From Perca fluviatilis (lineage: Eukaryota; Chordata; Actinopteri; Perciformes; Percidae): a stretch of 64,000 bases of DNA. The notes below the pieces were generated by a model. That model was not told where the DNA came from. It made no database searches and worked only from the letters and a program-made list of their open reading frames with translations. The position numbers and the translations under genes were made by a program. Below, piece after piece: positions 32,245 through 45,743 of the stretch. Each line of letters starts with the position of its first letter. The stretch's first letter is position 1. The stretch spans positions 3,322,068 to 3,386,067 of the forward strand of contig NC_053116.1 in the NCBI RefSeq assembly GCF_010015445.1, written 5' to 3'.

Positions 32245-35200
32245 AGTGATGGTTCTGAGTAATTTCACCCTAGGGTCCTTTGCACCATGACCTCGAGCCA
32301 AACACCCCCCCAGAAGCTTTTTTTCAGCTGGGTCGAACATTGGACGAGTTAGCGTTATCAGCTGAATAGCTTAGCGCAGGGGCTAAGGGATCCAGGTTTG
32401 TATCTCGTAAGTTACCCCACTGATAATGCCCAAAATGATACCAAACTTCTACACTAGTATATATAGGTTATGCACTCATAAAACGATGGATTGGAAAGTT
32501 TGTAAGTACACCAGAAGTTTATGTAAATAACACTTGCCTGTTGGCTTCTCGTCTCTGCTGCTGCTGCTGTTGCTACTGAGTGCTTAGGGCCGTCTATAAA
32601 TTACAACACCGAAAAGAGATACACAGGGTATATACAGAAATCCTGGAGGTAAATTCAATACCTTTTATCATTTTTATATACCATTTTTAATACCTTCTCA
32701 ATATTTTTTAAAACCAACACGCCATTGAGTTGCAGGTTTATACGGCAACACGTTTCTAACCATTAAACAGAGAAGAAAAAAATATATAAATAAAATACAC
32801 CCTCTAGGCCAATAGAACAACGCAGATAGGGAAAGTCAACAGAATAGATTAGACTCGCTGACTTTGGAAACATCTTGCAACCCTAACCCATCGTGCATTC
32901 ATTTCACCTTTAGAATAAAATTAATAGATTAAATAAAATGATAAATTAAAGCAGTTCAAAGAAACAAGCATTCACTGATGCATGATAACCACTTAAAAGT
33001 AATTGAACCTTCTTCTGTACAGACACGCAAATGAGTACACACAGAAAATATTCCATGAGGCAAGTGAAATACAAGAAAAAAGACAGACATACATACAGAC
33101 ATGCATGTCATTATAACCATTTGAAACTAAGTGAACCTGTGATCTCATGCTAAGTGCTTCAATTGAATTGCTTTTTCTTCCCCACTAGGGGTGCATACCG
33201 CTCAAAACCAACATGAAAAACGTAGCTAGTAATGTTCACGCAGCGTTTAGTTTTGTTGTTAAACCGTGTGTAAAAGGAGCGGTGATGTTAATCACTGATT
33301 TCCAGTAACGGCACCGTCTATTTGCTGGATGGTTTTAAGCCAACTGTCAGTAGCTAACGTTAGCAGATAAGCCCGTTGACAGCAACGTTATTGTTCATAT
33401 TTTGGCAAAGTCAATGTTTCTGAGCGTAGCAGTAGTGGTCATAGTGACTGAAAGTGTGATGTGAGATGCTAAAAAGAATCTACGTACGCTGTTTTAAGGT
33501 AACGTTACTTTTTGACGTTCAACACCCCCACCCCCGCTGCAGAAAACAATTCTAGAGGAAACGCTGTCAACCATCACAGCATCTACATCGAGAGCTAGGA
33601 GTACATAGTATATTTTTTTCATCTTTGTGAGATACAAACAACTTTTAAACAAAGAAGTGCTGCTGCTGGCTAACAGTGGTCTTTGGAATTGGCTTTGAGT
33701 TCAGCTTTTCTTTGAGAAAAGAACAAAGAACGGCACTGAAGTCATTCTTAAAAAAGGAAGACGTGTTCGGAGTTTTGCCGACTCGATACGATAACTAGTT
33801 CCGCTATCTTCTTCGAGGCTCTGCTTGGTTGTAGCGTGCAGAGGGAATTTAAAAGACAACCGTTTATCCCGCCCCTCGGATTGAGCCCTGCCAATGGTGA
33901 GTTCCCAGACCCAACATCTTGATGTGGGTTTGCCTTGGCAGGCTAAAGTAGGCTATCACCCGATGCGGGATAGGATATAATATCAAACAAATGTACAAGA
34001 TCAATTTAAATAGACATAATAAAACAAATGGACAACTCATAGTTTGCAAAAAAATCATTCAAAAAATTTATACCTCGGAAAATGGCGATTAATACCTTTT
34101 AATACCTTTTAATGGCCTTCATTTTTACTAATTTGATTTACTACCTTTTAATACTTTTTAAAACCGCGCAGACACCCTGGATACAACAAAAATATTTATT
34201 AATTTAATGATTAAATAAGGTAATGTCTCCAAACTTACCTCAATTATAACATGTCTCCTGCTAGTTATGCAGCACTTTAAAAAAAAAAGTAAAATTAATA
34301 AATATTTTTGTTGCATCTCTTTTTGGTGTTGTAATTTGTAGACAGCCCTAAGCACTCGTCTTACAGCAGTGACAACAACAACAGAGAGCAGAAGCCAGCA
34401 GGCAAGTGTTATTTACATAAACTTCTGGTGTACTTACAAACTTTACAATCCATCGTTTTATGAATGCATAACCTATTTGTACTAGTGTAGAAGTTTGGTA
34501 TCATTTCGGGCATTATTAGTGGGGTAATATACAGAAATCCTGGAGGTAAATTCAATACCTTTTAATACCATTTTTAATAACTTCTCAATATTTTTTAAAA
34601 CCAACACGCCATTGAGTTGCAGGTTTATACGGCAACATGTTTCTAACCATTAAACAGAGAAAAAAATAATAAAAAAATAAAACATACACCCTCTAGGCCA
34701 ATAGAACAACGCAGATAGGGAAAGTCAACAGAATAGATTAGACTCGCTGACTTTGGAAACATCTTGCAACCCTAACCCATCTTGCATTCACAAAACACAT
34801 ATAGGTCTAGTTTAAACAATACAATTTTTTATAATAAATTAAACTACCCAACAATATATAGGCCTACAAGTCCATCTGAAATGTTTAGGCGATTAAACAC
34901 TTGATTGTTGATTGACAGAACGGTTTGGTTTGTTTAAAAAAATTTGAGGATTTTTCCACATTCAGTACTTTCACTTTTAATACATTTTCCTGATGATACT
35001 TACATACTTGCAGGACAAGTACACCGAAAAGAGATACAACAAAAATATTTATTAATTTAATGATTAAATAAGGTAATGTCTCCAAACTTACCTCAATTAT
35101 TACTTGTCTCCTGCTATATATACACTACAGCACTTACTTTAAAAAAAAAAGTTAAATAAAAAAATATTTTTGTTGCTCTTTTCAGTGTTGTAATTTCTAG

Positions 35201-35558
35201 ACGTCCCTAAGCACTCGTCTTACAGCAGCAACAACAGCAGAGAGCAGAAGCCAGCAGGCAAGTGTTATTTACATAAACTTCTGGTGTACTTACAAACTTT
35301 ACAATCCATCATTTTATGAATGCATAACCTATTTGTACTAGTGTAGAAGTTTGGTATCATTTCGGGCGTTATTAGTGGGGTAAATTACGAGATACAAATG
35401 TGGGTCCATTAGCCCCTACGCTAAGCTATTCAGCTGATAACGCTACTCTACGCTAACTCTCCCAATGTTCGACCCAGGTGAAAAAAGCTTCTGGGGGGGT
35501 GTTTGGCTCGAGGTCATGGTGCAAAGGACCCTAGGGTGAATTACTCCGAACCATCACT
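32245..35558. mobile_element. Large TTAA-flanked long-inverted-repeat element with nested insertion and internal duplication
   Basis: The left arm AGTGATGGTTCTGAGTAATT (32245 on) and right arm ending GAACCATCACT (35558) are inverted over about 370 bp and flanked by TTAA (32241-32244, 35559-35562). The arm includes the GCTGCTGCTG/CAGCAGCAAC stretch and the ACACCGAAAAGAGATAC boundary. The right-arm inner sequence occurs twice (34323-34520 and 35189-35558), each preceded by the 130-150-bp core bounded by ACAACAAAAATATTTATTAA and its complement (34180-34316, 35036-35175). A second partial CAGGGT-type element segment lies between them (34529-34790 matches 32632-32900). No transposase. Confidence 0.8.
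32624..34179. mobile_element. Insertion with CAGGGT/ACCCTG ends inside the TTAA element
   Basis: It starts CAGGGTATATACAG and ends GCGCAGACACCCTG. Intact cores elsewhere (near 35030 and 44170) show the unbroken site GAGATACAACAAAA. Here GATACA is present on both sides (32618-32623, 34180-34185), so the duplication is 6 bp. The interior has TTAATACCTTTTAATACC repeats. A hAT-related fragment (GCATACCGCTCAAAACC) lies near 33190. The classification is open. Confidence 0.7.
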
Positions 35559-35562
35559 TTAA

Positions 35563-35859
35563 TAAAGCTAAAGGTAATTACCAGCTTGCAGTTGAATTGT
35601 GAATCCAGGGAATTCTGCTTCTTTGCTGTTTATAGTTACATTTCCATTGTAATTGTGGCAGAGGGTTCTATCTGGTATTCTTTCCACTTACATCTCTGTT
35701 GATGTTAGTTTTGGTTGGACTACCAGTGTTTCTTGATCATAATTAAAGGGCTGCTTCTAAGCACTATGCTTGTTTGTATTTGTGTTTTGTTAATGTTCAA
35801 GTTTGTGTTTTTCCATTTTACCTATGTGGTGTGGTGGTAATTACATCATTCACTTAAAT
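35563..35859. other. Unassigned sequence
   Basis: Nothing recognised. Confidence 0.3.
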
Positions 35860-36533
35860 ACATCTCTTTGGTCACCCCAAAAGTCCACACCTCCTTTGGC
35901 CGCCACTCCTTCCACTTCTCAGCTGCAAATGATTGGAATGAACTACAAAAAAACCTGAAACTCAAAACCCTTATCCCAGTAACAGCCTTTTAAGTACTTC
36001 TGTCTGAGCTCCTGTATGATGCACTGTTTTGCACACCCTTATTACATTATCTCTGTCATGCCCCATTGCATAGTTGCATATCTTCACCTGCACTGCTATC
36101 ATATCCGTTTATGCTCTTTTGCACTAATCCATCTGCCCTGGCATGCTCAACTGTTAATCTTCCCACCATTGTTGTCATACAATTTTTGCACATCTACTGT
36201 TCTACATCACTAGACCACAATTGCACTAACTGTATATTGACTCTTTACTATATTTCAGCATTTATATAGACTGTCTATTCATTTATATTGTGTTATTATC
36301 TTACCACTTTCGCATATCCATCGATTTACTTATACCTCACTTTGCGCCAGCTCTGTAATAGCTACTTAATCTACATTTTATATGCCTATTGTAGTTTATA
36401 TTTTTGTACTGTATTGAATGTAAGACATTGCAAGCTTATGCTTTATTCTTGGCCAGGTTGCCATTGCAAATCAGAATCTGTTCTCAACGGCCTACCTCGT
36501 TAAACAAAGGTTAAATAAAATAAAACAAATTGT
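35860..36533 (+). mobile_element. LINE 3' end (C-terminal codons plus 3' UTR)
   Basis: The plus strand encodes TSFGRHSFHFSAANDWNELQ, then KNLKLKTLIPVTAF and a stop. This is the C-terminal motif (SF..AA..WN.LQ..L) of several fish non-LTR retrotransposons. A long 3' UTR ends with GGTTAAATAAAATAAAAC. The clade is not resolved. Confidence 0.65.
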
Positions 36534-36839
36534 TGGCTGTCTCAGTGTGTGTGTGTGTGTGTCTGTGTGTCTGTGTGTGTGTGCGCGCCAGTTCACCGTA
36601 TTTGCGTGTGGACCATGTATGGCACTAAATACATTTTTCCAGTAAAGCAAAATGATTAAGGGGGGGGGGGGGCTCATACAAAGAGCAGCCTAGGGGCCCC
36701 TGACTACCTCAATCTGCCCCTGATTGTAACAGTGTAATATTCCCTTTTACCAGCCATGGAAACAGCTTCTATATACATGTATACACACAGCTTCTATATA
36801 TTTCTTATATATTTGATATAAACGTGTTGAATTGTGGGG
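36534..36839. repeat. GT repeat and one unit of the TATACATGTATA minisatellite block
   Basis: GT repeats lie at 36545-36582 and a G run at 36660-36672. From 36742 the sequence CCCTTTTACCAGCCATGG and a CTTCTATATACATGTATAC unit match 41518-41610 and the array at 40300-40440. Confidence 0.7.
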
Positions 36840-37168
36840 GTTTAATTCAACTTTATAGCATTTGAAAAGAAATTGAAATGGTTTCAAAACTGTTTCCTGA
36901 CTAAAATGTTGACATATACCAGTCTATGATCTACTCCACATCCTCTGATTTTAATTGTTAGTCAAAATAATTCATAATTTGTGCTTTTTTTTAATACTCA
37001 GAAAGTAGGTATAAGTTAATATTAATGAGGTTTATTGACCATGAATTCCAGAAATAAGTGTAACACTAGTGGTAATAGGTTGGAATGAAGTTGGCTAAGA
37101 AGATCTAACACAGAATGGGGTGATCATTTATACTTTACAGACAAAACAGAAGGAGGACAACACAAGGG
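36840..37168. mobile_element. Right-end fragment of a piggyBac-like element
   Basis: Nearly identical to 45320-46045 minus its insertion. It ends GGAGGACAACACAAGGG followed by TTAA (37169-37172). It preserves the uninterrupted TTCAACTTTATAGC site used by the element at 45340. Only the right part is present. Confidence 0.7.
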
Positions 37169-37226
37169 TTAACCTTCAACTGAGAGGTAACACGTTAAAA
37201 TATATATAATATATATAATGCTTTAA

Positions 37227-37748
37227 AAGGTCCCATGGTATGAAAATTTCACTTTATGAGGTTTTTTAACATTAATATGCGTTCCCCCAGCCTGCCTATG
37301 GTCCCCAATTGGCTAGAAATGGTGATAGGTGTAAACCGAGCCCTGGGTATCCTGCTCTGCCGTTGAGAAAATGAAAGCTCAGATGGGCCGTTCTGGAATC
37401 TTGCTTGTTATGAGGTCATAACAAGCAAGGTTACCTCCCCTTTCTCTGCTTTGCCCGCCCAGAGAATTTGGCCAACCCATGAGAGAGAGGCATCATGGCT
37501 TTCAAATGAGCAAAGTGGCAGTTGGTCAAGGCCACACCCCCACCCTCCACCTTGCCCCTCCCTCTCTCCTCCTCAATAGCTACAGGCACAGAAATGGCAC
37601 ATCCAAAGGAAAGCTCATTGTGGGACTGGCTCTAGTGGCTGGAATTCTGCACCAAGGCTGAATTTTGGGAAAGAGACTTCAGATACAGTATTAGGGGACC
37701 ACTAAGGTCTATAGAAAAGCATCCAAAGAGCACCATGTCATGGGACCT
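37227..37748. mobile_element. TTAA-flanked MITE (AGGTCCCATG family), copy 2
   Basis: A longer copy of 10797-11186 with the same inverted ends and internal hairpin (GCTTGTTATGAGG/TCATAACAAGC). TTAA lies at 37223-37226 and 37749-37752, with one extra A at the left end. The hairpin arms differ from copy 1 but remain complementary. Confidence 0.85.
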
Positions 37749-38653
37749 TTAATATTTGTAGTTAATTTTAAAATAATGCTAAATGGGATTGCTTGCTTCA
37801 ATTTGGATGAAGAAGCAGCTAAAGGATAATGAATGAGTCTGAAAAGTGGTAACTGTGTCAGATTAGGGAATCTCAATCAAATTACACACATACACAGACA
37901 CAGGTTTTCTAATTAAGTGTTTTTATCCATTCTGTGGAAACCACACTTGCAAAAGAATGACAGTGTTGCTGGCAGGACTTTAAGGAAGAGAAACACACAC
38001 AGACACAAACACACACACATCATACACACACACACAAACACACACAGACACACACACACTTTCAGTCTATTCCTAGCATCGTTTATCACAGAATTTCAAT
38101 GAAGAATTTCATAATGACTGCATGAACTTTCTTCATGTGACTTTACTGGTATCAAACCTGATGATACATAATACATCTTTGGTTTGTTGTTGTACAGCAG
38201 AGTAAAAGCATCAGCTTTAATGTTTTGGTTTATAATTGCTGGGTGCATGGACTTGTGATCTGTAAAGTGTCCCAAAATAACTTCTGTTGTGATTTGACAC
38301 TATAAATAAAATTGATTTTAATACTGGAGCAATTTCAAAGATTGTTGGTCCCCTCAGTCATAGGGCCCAGGTTGAAAAAGACTAAACTAACCTTCAACTT
38401 CACTTATAGAGACCTGAAACATAACAACCGTGTTGTAATGCAGTGATTCATATTTTAACCAAAAGAAATACAGCAAGTACAACACGGGATACTTGTTTGA
38501 TGAAAATCTGGTCTTGTGCAAGTTTTAACAACCGTGGGAAAGAGCGTGTTCACTGCTGTAGAAACCACACCTGCAAAAGACTGATAGTGTTCCTGGCAGG
38601 AGTTTAAGGAAGAAGTTTGTATTAAAAAAAACAAAAAAAAACAGCTTAAGTTG

Positions 38654-38655
<2 letters not shown>
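37749..38655. other. Unassigned sequence with short CA repeats and an L2-like tail fragment
   Basis: CA repeats lie at about 37993-38060. 38256-38320 matches the 3' tail of the L2 copies at 7111 and 15344 (TAAATAAAATTGATTTT). Confidence 0.45.
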
Positions 38656-40299
<1,644 letters not shown>

Positions 40300-40440
40300 A
40301 TATACATGTATACACACATAGTTTCTATATACATGTATGCACACATAGCTTCTATATACATGTATACACACATAGCTTCTATATACATGTATACACACAT
40401 AGCTTCTATATACATGTATACACACATAGCTTCTATATAT
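40300..40440. repeat. 27-bp minisatellite (five units)
   Basis: The unit ATAGCTTCTATATACATG plus TATACACAC repeats with few changes. Each unit holds the palindrome TATACATGTATA. Flanks match 41543-41620 and 36766-36830, which carry one or two units. Confidence 0.9.
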
Positions 40441-40472
40441 TTCTAAATATTTCAGACGTAAACGTGTCCCAC

Positions 40473-40723
40473 CTGTCGCCTGGTCCGCTGACAGCTTCCT
40501 CTCAGACTTCATGTTAAAGTTCCTCGCAGCTCTGCGACCTGTTTCAGGAAATACAAACAACACGTTAGCAGGAGCTAGCTGCGGCTAACCTTAGCTTTAG
40601 CACCGACTCCCTGCGACGTTAAAATAGAAAACAAACCTGCTCTGTGTAGCTTTGTTTCAGCTTTTAAAACCACATCCAGCAGTTTGGGACCTTTCTTTCT
40701 TCTTAAGAAACTAAACACTGGCA
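40473..40723 (-). pseudogene. Two-exon remnant of a zinc-finger-family 5' end
   Basis: On the minus strand, 40723-40637 reads PVFSFLRRKKGPKLLDVVLK then AETKLHRA and ends GAGCAG|GTTTG. This is a variant of the LHRA-type first exon seen at 20985-21163. A 98-bp intron with an AG acceptor leads to 40538-40473. That part joins in phase and reads RRAARNFNMKSERKLSADQA before a GTGGG donor. No start codon or downstream fingers are found. The block is duplicated at 41610-41893. Confidence 0.5.
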
Positions 40724-40740
40724 CACACACACACGTTACA

Positions 40741-40898
40741 CAGGAAAGATAGTAATCTTACAGTGAGGCTACGTGACGGAGGAGTGATCGGAATGAAAAT
40801 ACGAGCTGATACAAAAAGATAGAGACGTTTCTATTGTTCAGCTCCAACGTCAGAAGACGCCACCAGTCTGAACAGGATGAATGCTGCAGGACACACAG

Positions 40899-40931
<33 letters not shown>

Positions 40932-41044
40932 GACACACACACACACACGTTACACAGGACAGATAGTAATCTTACAGTGAAGCTATGTGTGACACACACA
41001 CACATACACACATACATACATACATACATACATACATACACTTA
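40741..41044. repeat. Duplicated segment plus CA and CATA repeats
   Basis: 40741-40892 duplicates 38738-38886. CA repeats follow to about 40948 and (CATA)n lies at 41012-41040. Confidence 0.85.
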
Positions 41045-41370
41045 CAGACTTTGTTGTGATTTTATGCTTGTTATGTCAGTTAATGAGCTTTGTGTGCAGG
41101 ATTACTAATGCCCTAGGGAAGATTTCAGCTGCTTCTGTTGTTTTTCCGCATGGATATTTTTTAGATATATCAAAATTTGTTGTCATTTTCAACAATTGTC
41201 GCCCTCTTTTTTTAAGTTTCTGTCGCTCATTTTGACATTTTTGCCTCTTTTTCAACATTTGTCACTTTTTTTTGTCTTATTTTTTGGCACTTCCTTCAAG
41301 GTTTTTCGATACATTAGTGTTGTTTTTTAAATCTTGTTTTTTGTTGCTCAATGATTTTTAGTTTTGTTGC
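41045..41370. repeat. Second copy of the 29.88-kb segment
   Basis: GTCAGTTAATGAGCTTTGTG and TTGTTTTTCCGCATGGAT match 29887-29970. The T-rich remainder is loosely similar. Confidence 0.65.
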
Positions 41371-41498
41371 AAAAGAGAGAAAGAGAGACGGAGAGGAAGA
41401 GAGAAGAGAAGGAGAGGAGAGAAAGGAGTGAAGGAGAGAAAGAGACGGAGAGGAAGAGAGAAGGAGAGGAGAGAAAGGAGAGAGAGAGAAGGAGAGAA
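41371..41498. repeat. GA-rich simple repeat with a 60-bp internal duplication
   Basis: GAGAGGAAGAGAGAAG-type sequence. The stretch GAGACGGAGAGGAAGAGAGA occurs twice about 60 bp apart. Purine-only strand. Confidence 0.85.
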
Positions 41499-41893
41499 CA
41501 TTGTATCAGTGGAACATTCCCTTTTACCTGCCATGGAAACAGCTTCTATATACATGTATACACACATAGTTTCTATATACATGTATACACACATAGCTTC
41601 TATATATTTGAGATGTAAACGTGTCCCACCTGTCGCCTGGTCCGCTGACAGCTTCCTCTCAGACTTCATGTTAAAGTTCCTCGCGGCTCTGCGACATAGA
41701 CAGTATATAAGCTCTGCGACTTGTTTCAGGAAATACAACAACACGTTAGCAGGAGCTAGCTGCTAGCATTAGCACCGACTCCCTGCGACATTAAAAAAGA
41801 AAACAAACCGGCTCTGTGTAACTTTGTTTCAGCTTTTAAAACCACATCCAGCAGTTTGGGACGGTTCTTTTTTAAGAAACTAAACACTGGCGC
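41499..41893 (-). pseudogene. Second copy of the zinc-finger-type 5' exon block
   Basis: Duplicates 40441-40723 with minisatellite units at 41543-41600. The first-exon part (41893-41809) still reads PVFSFLKKNRPKLLDVVLK then LHRA. The donor is GAGCCG|GTTTG. The second-exon acceptor is altered (AAACAAG instead of AAACAG) and a TATATAAGCTCTGCGAC insertion interrupts it, so this copy is dead. Confidence 0.5.
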
Positions 41894-42211
41894 GTTTTAC
41901 TCCGCCGTCTTTACCACGATGTGACACACAAACAGTTAACGTTAGTTCCGGGGACGGACGGTATTACGGGTCGTACCAACAACTTCCGGGCAGAAGTTTG
42001 TTTACTAATGTAACCGAGGGTTTCTTTTGTTGCCTAGACTCAGGTTTGACTATAAAATAAAGAAACATGGGCGTCCAATGTCGGAACCAAGACGGCACTG
42101 CACGTCCGGTCTCACTTCATTCAACCCCAACACAGTCAATACTACACTTTATCCACTTCCGCTTTTCCCTTCACAATAAAAGCTCTATGGTTTACTGCCA
42201 CTTCCTCTTAA
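41894..42211. other. Unassigned sequence
   Basis: GC-richer sequence with no recognised exon, ending at the TTAA (42208-42211) of the next element. Confidence 0.3.
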
Positions 42212-43595
42212 CCCTCCTGTTGTCCTCGGGTCAAATTTGACTCGTTTTCAAAGTTTCTGTATCAGAAATATAGGTTACTTAAAACCAAATTGCCTCAAAA
42301 ATAACATGGATGGTTCCATACAACCAGTGGTTAACTTGGCTTTTGTAGCCCTTATTTACGGGGAATGGTCGTCATTCAAAATCGCGCCGAAAAATGACTT
42401 AATGTGTTTTTACACCAACGGGGCTCTTTTCCAGCATATAATGTGTAAGGTAGGGTTGATTAGTTATTCAAACAAAGAGAAATACTTTACAATTCACTTA
42501 CTTTATTATTTACCTTTTATTTCACCCTTGGAAAATGTATGAAATTGAACATATATTTGAAAATATTGGTTGGCAAATATGTAAACATCTTTTAAAAAAA
42601 GAAAATTATGTTGATTTAAGAGAATCAGAAACCACTATTATAGCCTTTTTAACAGTGACTGGCTTGCCCAGCTTGTTAATAGCTAGTGTATGTTCATTTT
42701 AGCTTCCAGTTTGTTAGATGGCACCAACATTTGGTCTAATCATAACTGGCCTGGCAACCCAAAGGCCAAGGTTTTGCTTCCTGATTTGTGTGCTGACTTA
42801 TGATGTGGGGGTCTGGGGGTACACCCCCAGAATTATTTTAGCATTAAACACTTAATTTCCTGCATTTTGGTGAATTTGTATGCACCTATTTCTCGATTTT
42901 TCTGAATAAATAATATATAATATAAATATCTTTATATAAAGGGAAACATTACAATCAAATATAAAAACATAATGGAAAATATTGCAGTAAGGCTGTCAGG
43001 CATTCTGTATTGCTTTCATCTATTTATTCTCCTTTAGATCGACTTTTCTAATTATATCTGAGTCAGCACACATGTAGCCTAGCATCATTTACTCTTCCCT
43101 CCTCTTTTGCATCTTTTGTTGGGGAAGTAACCTCCGTAAATGTGCATATGACAATTATTCACCTCAGTGATCCATTATTCATTTAATTTATTAATAAACC
43201 CCTGGACTTTAATATTTCAGATGTATGAGCAAGATTTCTGCTCATGTCCAAAACTTTGTGCACATTCAAAATATAACTCATCCCATCTGTGCATGTAAAT
43301 AAAGTTATAATAGGCTATTAGCCTACAAGAATAAAGTCACTATATTTCAGAAAATAATCTACCTGCACCGTAGTCTGCTGTGCTTTACGTGATTGCTCTG
43401 CTGATACGGTAGATCTCAGACCTTCTGACAGACACAGAGCCCCGTTTGAAACACAGAGCCCCATTTGAGACGTTTCGGGAAGTGGCTGTACGCTGCTCTA
43501 CATCGGAGGTGGAAACCCAAAACTTATGGCAGAAATGCACGGAGCACAAATGCGAACATCTGCCGCAGCACGTCGACAGCTGAGCTCATCCATAA

Positions 43596-45060
43596 CCGGC
43601 AATTTCCACTGGATGCGGAACGTCTGCGGAACGTCACCGGAACGTCACCGGAACGTCGACGGAGTCATTAGGTTTCCATTAAAGTAATGGTTTGGAGTAA
43701 TTTCACCCTAGGGTCCTTTGCACTATGACCTCGAGCCAAACACCCCCACAGAAGCTTTTTTCAGCTGGGTCGAACAATGGATGAGTTAGCGCGATCAGCT
43801 GAATAGCTTAGCGCAGGCGCTAATGGATCCACGTTTGTATCTCGTAAATGACCCCACTAATAATGCCCGACATGATACCAAACTTCTACACTAGTACAAA
43901 TAGGTTATGCACTCATAAAACAATGGATAGGAAAGTTTGAAAATACACCAGAAGTTTATGCCTGTTGGCTTCTGCTCTCTGCTGCTGCTGCTGCTACAGC
44001 TACCGGGCAGTAAGAGTGCTTATGGACAACAAAAATATGTATTAATGTAATGAATAAATAAGGTAATGTCTCCAAACTTACCTCAATTATAACTTGTCTC
44101 CTGCTAGTTATATTACAGCACTTACTTAAAAAAAAAGTTAAATTAATAAATATTTTTGTTGTATCTCTTTTCGGTGTTGTAATTTGTAGACGGCCCTAAA
44201 CACTCGTCTTACTGCCGGCAACAGCAACAACAACAACAGCAGAGAGCAGAAGCCAGCAGGCAAGTGTTATTTACATAAACTTCTGGTGTACTTACAAACT
44301 TTACAATCCATCGTTTTATGAGTGCATAACCTATTTGTACGAGTGTAGAAGTTTAGTATCATTTCGGGCATTATTAGTGGGGTCATTTACGAGATACAAA
44401 TGTGGATCCATTAGCCCCTGCACTAAGCTATTCAGCTGATAATGCTAACTCTCCCAATGTTCGACCCAGGTGAAAAAAGCTTCTGGGGGGGTGTTTGGCT
44501 CGAGGTCGTGTTGCAAAGGACCCTAGGGTGAAATTACTCTGAACCATAACTTTAAAGTCAGTGTGTGTATTTCCACAGACTGCGGAACGTCTGCGTCCCG
44601 ACTCCGTCCCAGTTCCGTCAGTCCGCAGCCCTCCGGAGCAGATACGCAGAGCTTCTATTTTTGACGGACGATGGAGAGCTCCGCAGCAATTCAGCACACG
44701 GCAGATAGTGCGGGACAGGAAGTCGAGCACAGAAACAAAATAAATATCCGGTTAATTTTCAAAATAAAATACACCGTGCTCACGGCGGATCATATTTCCC
44801 TGAACTACACCTTGAAAACACAGCTCAGAGTCGTTTCCCCTCTACTCCTCTGGATGGAAACAAACTGTTGTTGGTTTTGTGGTTCTATTCTACGTGAATT
44901 CGCGAGAACTTGTGGGTCCTCGTGAGTACAGCTGTCAGTTACGGCTGCAGCCGTTCCGCAACAAATCCGGACCCAGTGGGTATTGACGGACGGCGGAGCA
45001 CGCAGCAGACACGCAGCGGAGCCGGTCCGCAGCTGTTACGCATCCAGTGGAAATCCCCGG
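43596..45060. mobile_element. Harbinger-like element X, copy 1 (split by a foldback)
   Basis: Ends CCGGCAATTTCCACTGG and CCAGTGGAAATCCCCGG are inverted and flanked by TAA (43593-43595, 45061-45063). Subtracting the insertion leaves about 590 bp. The interior is rich in CGGAACGTC, CCGTTCCGC and CGCAGC motifs. A second copy in reverse orientation lies at 47889-48364. No transposase. Confidence 0.75.
43683..44551. mobile_element. TTAA-flanked foldback element, near-palindromic copy
   Basis: About 870 bp with arms of roughly 370 bp (AGTAATGGTTTGG...CCATAACT) around a 130-bp core bounded by ACAACAAAAATATGTATTAA and AATAAATATTTTTGTTGT. TTAA lies at 43679-43682 and 44552-44555. Element X copy 2 has a single TTAA at the same place (48289-48292), which proves the 4-bp duplication. 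There is no coding capacity. Confidence 0.9.
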
Positions 45061-45339
45061 TAAACCTGAAGCTGCGCAACTTTTCAAAATACATTTGGGG
45101 TTACACTCAAAACATTCAGGGCTGAAGCCCCGGCAAAATGTTTGATGCTGAAGGAGACTGAGCTGAGCTCTGGCAGGGTGTGTTGTAGACCTGAGGAGGC
45201 GGAATTGCGCTCCGTTGTGCTCCGGCGCGCTCCGGCATGCTCCGGCCCAATTTAACCTCTGCATACAACGCTTTCTGCAAGTAAAATGAAGGATTGGATC
45301 ATTACTCTCATTGAATTGTGGGGGTTTTATTCAACTTTA

Positions 45340-45743
45340 ATAACCTGACTCCGCCAGATGGATTGCTTTGCATTTGCTCGGCATATCCATCTGGGAACTT
45401 TCCGTTGGAGAGCTTTTGGGAAGGGGGGAAAATACTGGTTAGCTGATTGGATAAACCATCTATCTATCACCACCTATGTTGGTGATAGACGGGCCAAATC
45501 AACCAATCAGTTCAAACTCTTGCCGAAACCAGTCGCGAGAAGAGCAAAAACATCTTTTCCTCCAAGAAAAGCCGCCAGTGCCGATTTTTGCTCTTCTTTC
45601 AATGAAGAAATACTTTCTAATTAGGATAAAACTTGCGCGATAGCTATGCTCATCTCTTCTGTGGAAGCTCTATCTCAAGATGCCAGACTGATCTGCGAGT
45701 AGAAAACTGGAGCTTGCAAGATCAGGACGGTCTCACGAGGCTA
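45340..45743. mobile_element. Non-autonomous element with TAACCTGACTCC/CGAGGCTA ends
   Basis: About 404 bp flanked by CAACTTTA (45332-45339, 45744-45751). The paralogue at 36848-36860 has the single site TTCAACTTTATAGC. An 8-bp duplication fits hAT, or 9 bp if one mutated base is allowed. It contains two copies of the ATCTATCACC/GGTGATAG hairpin (45458-45490). Confidence 0.85.

Noticed and set aside
41358..41744. 128-aa minus frame and matching plus frames
   Set aside because: Low-complexity GA/CT-rich repeat joined to a remnant exon; only the exon part is reported.
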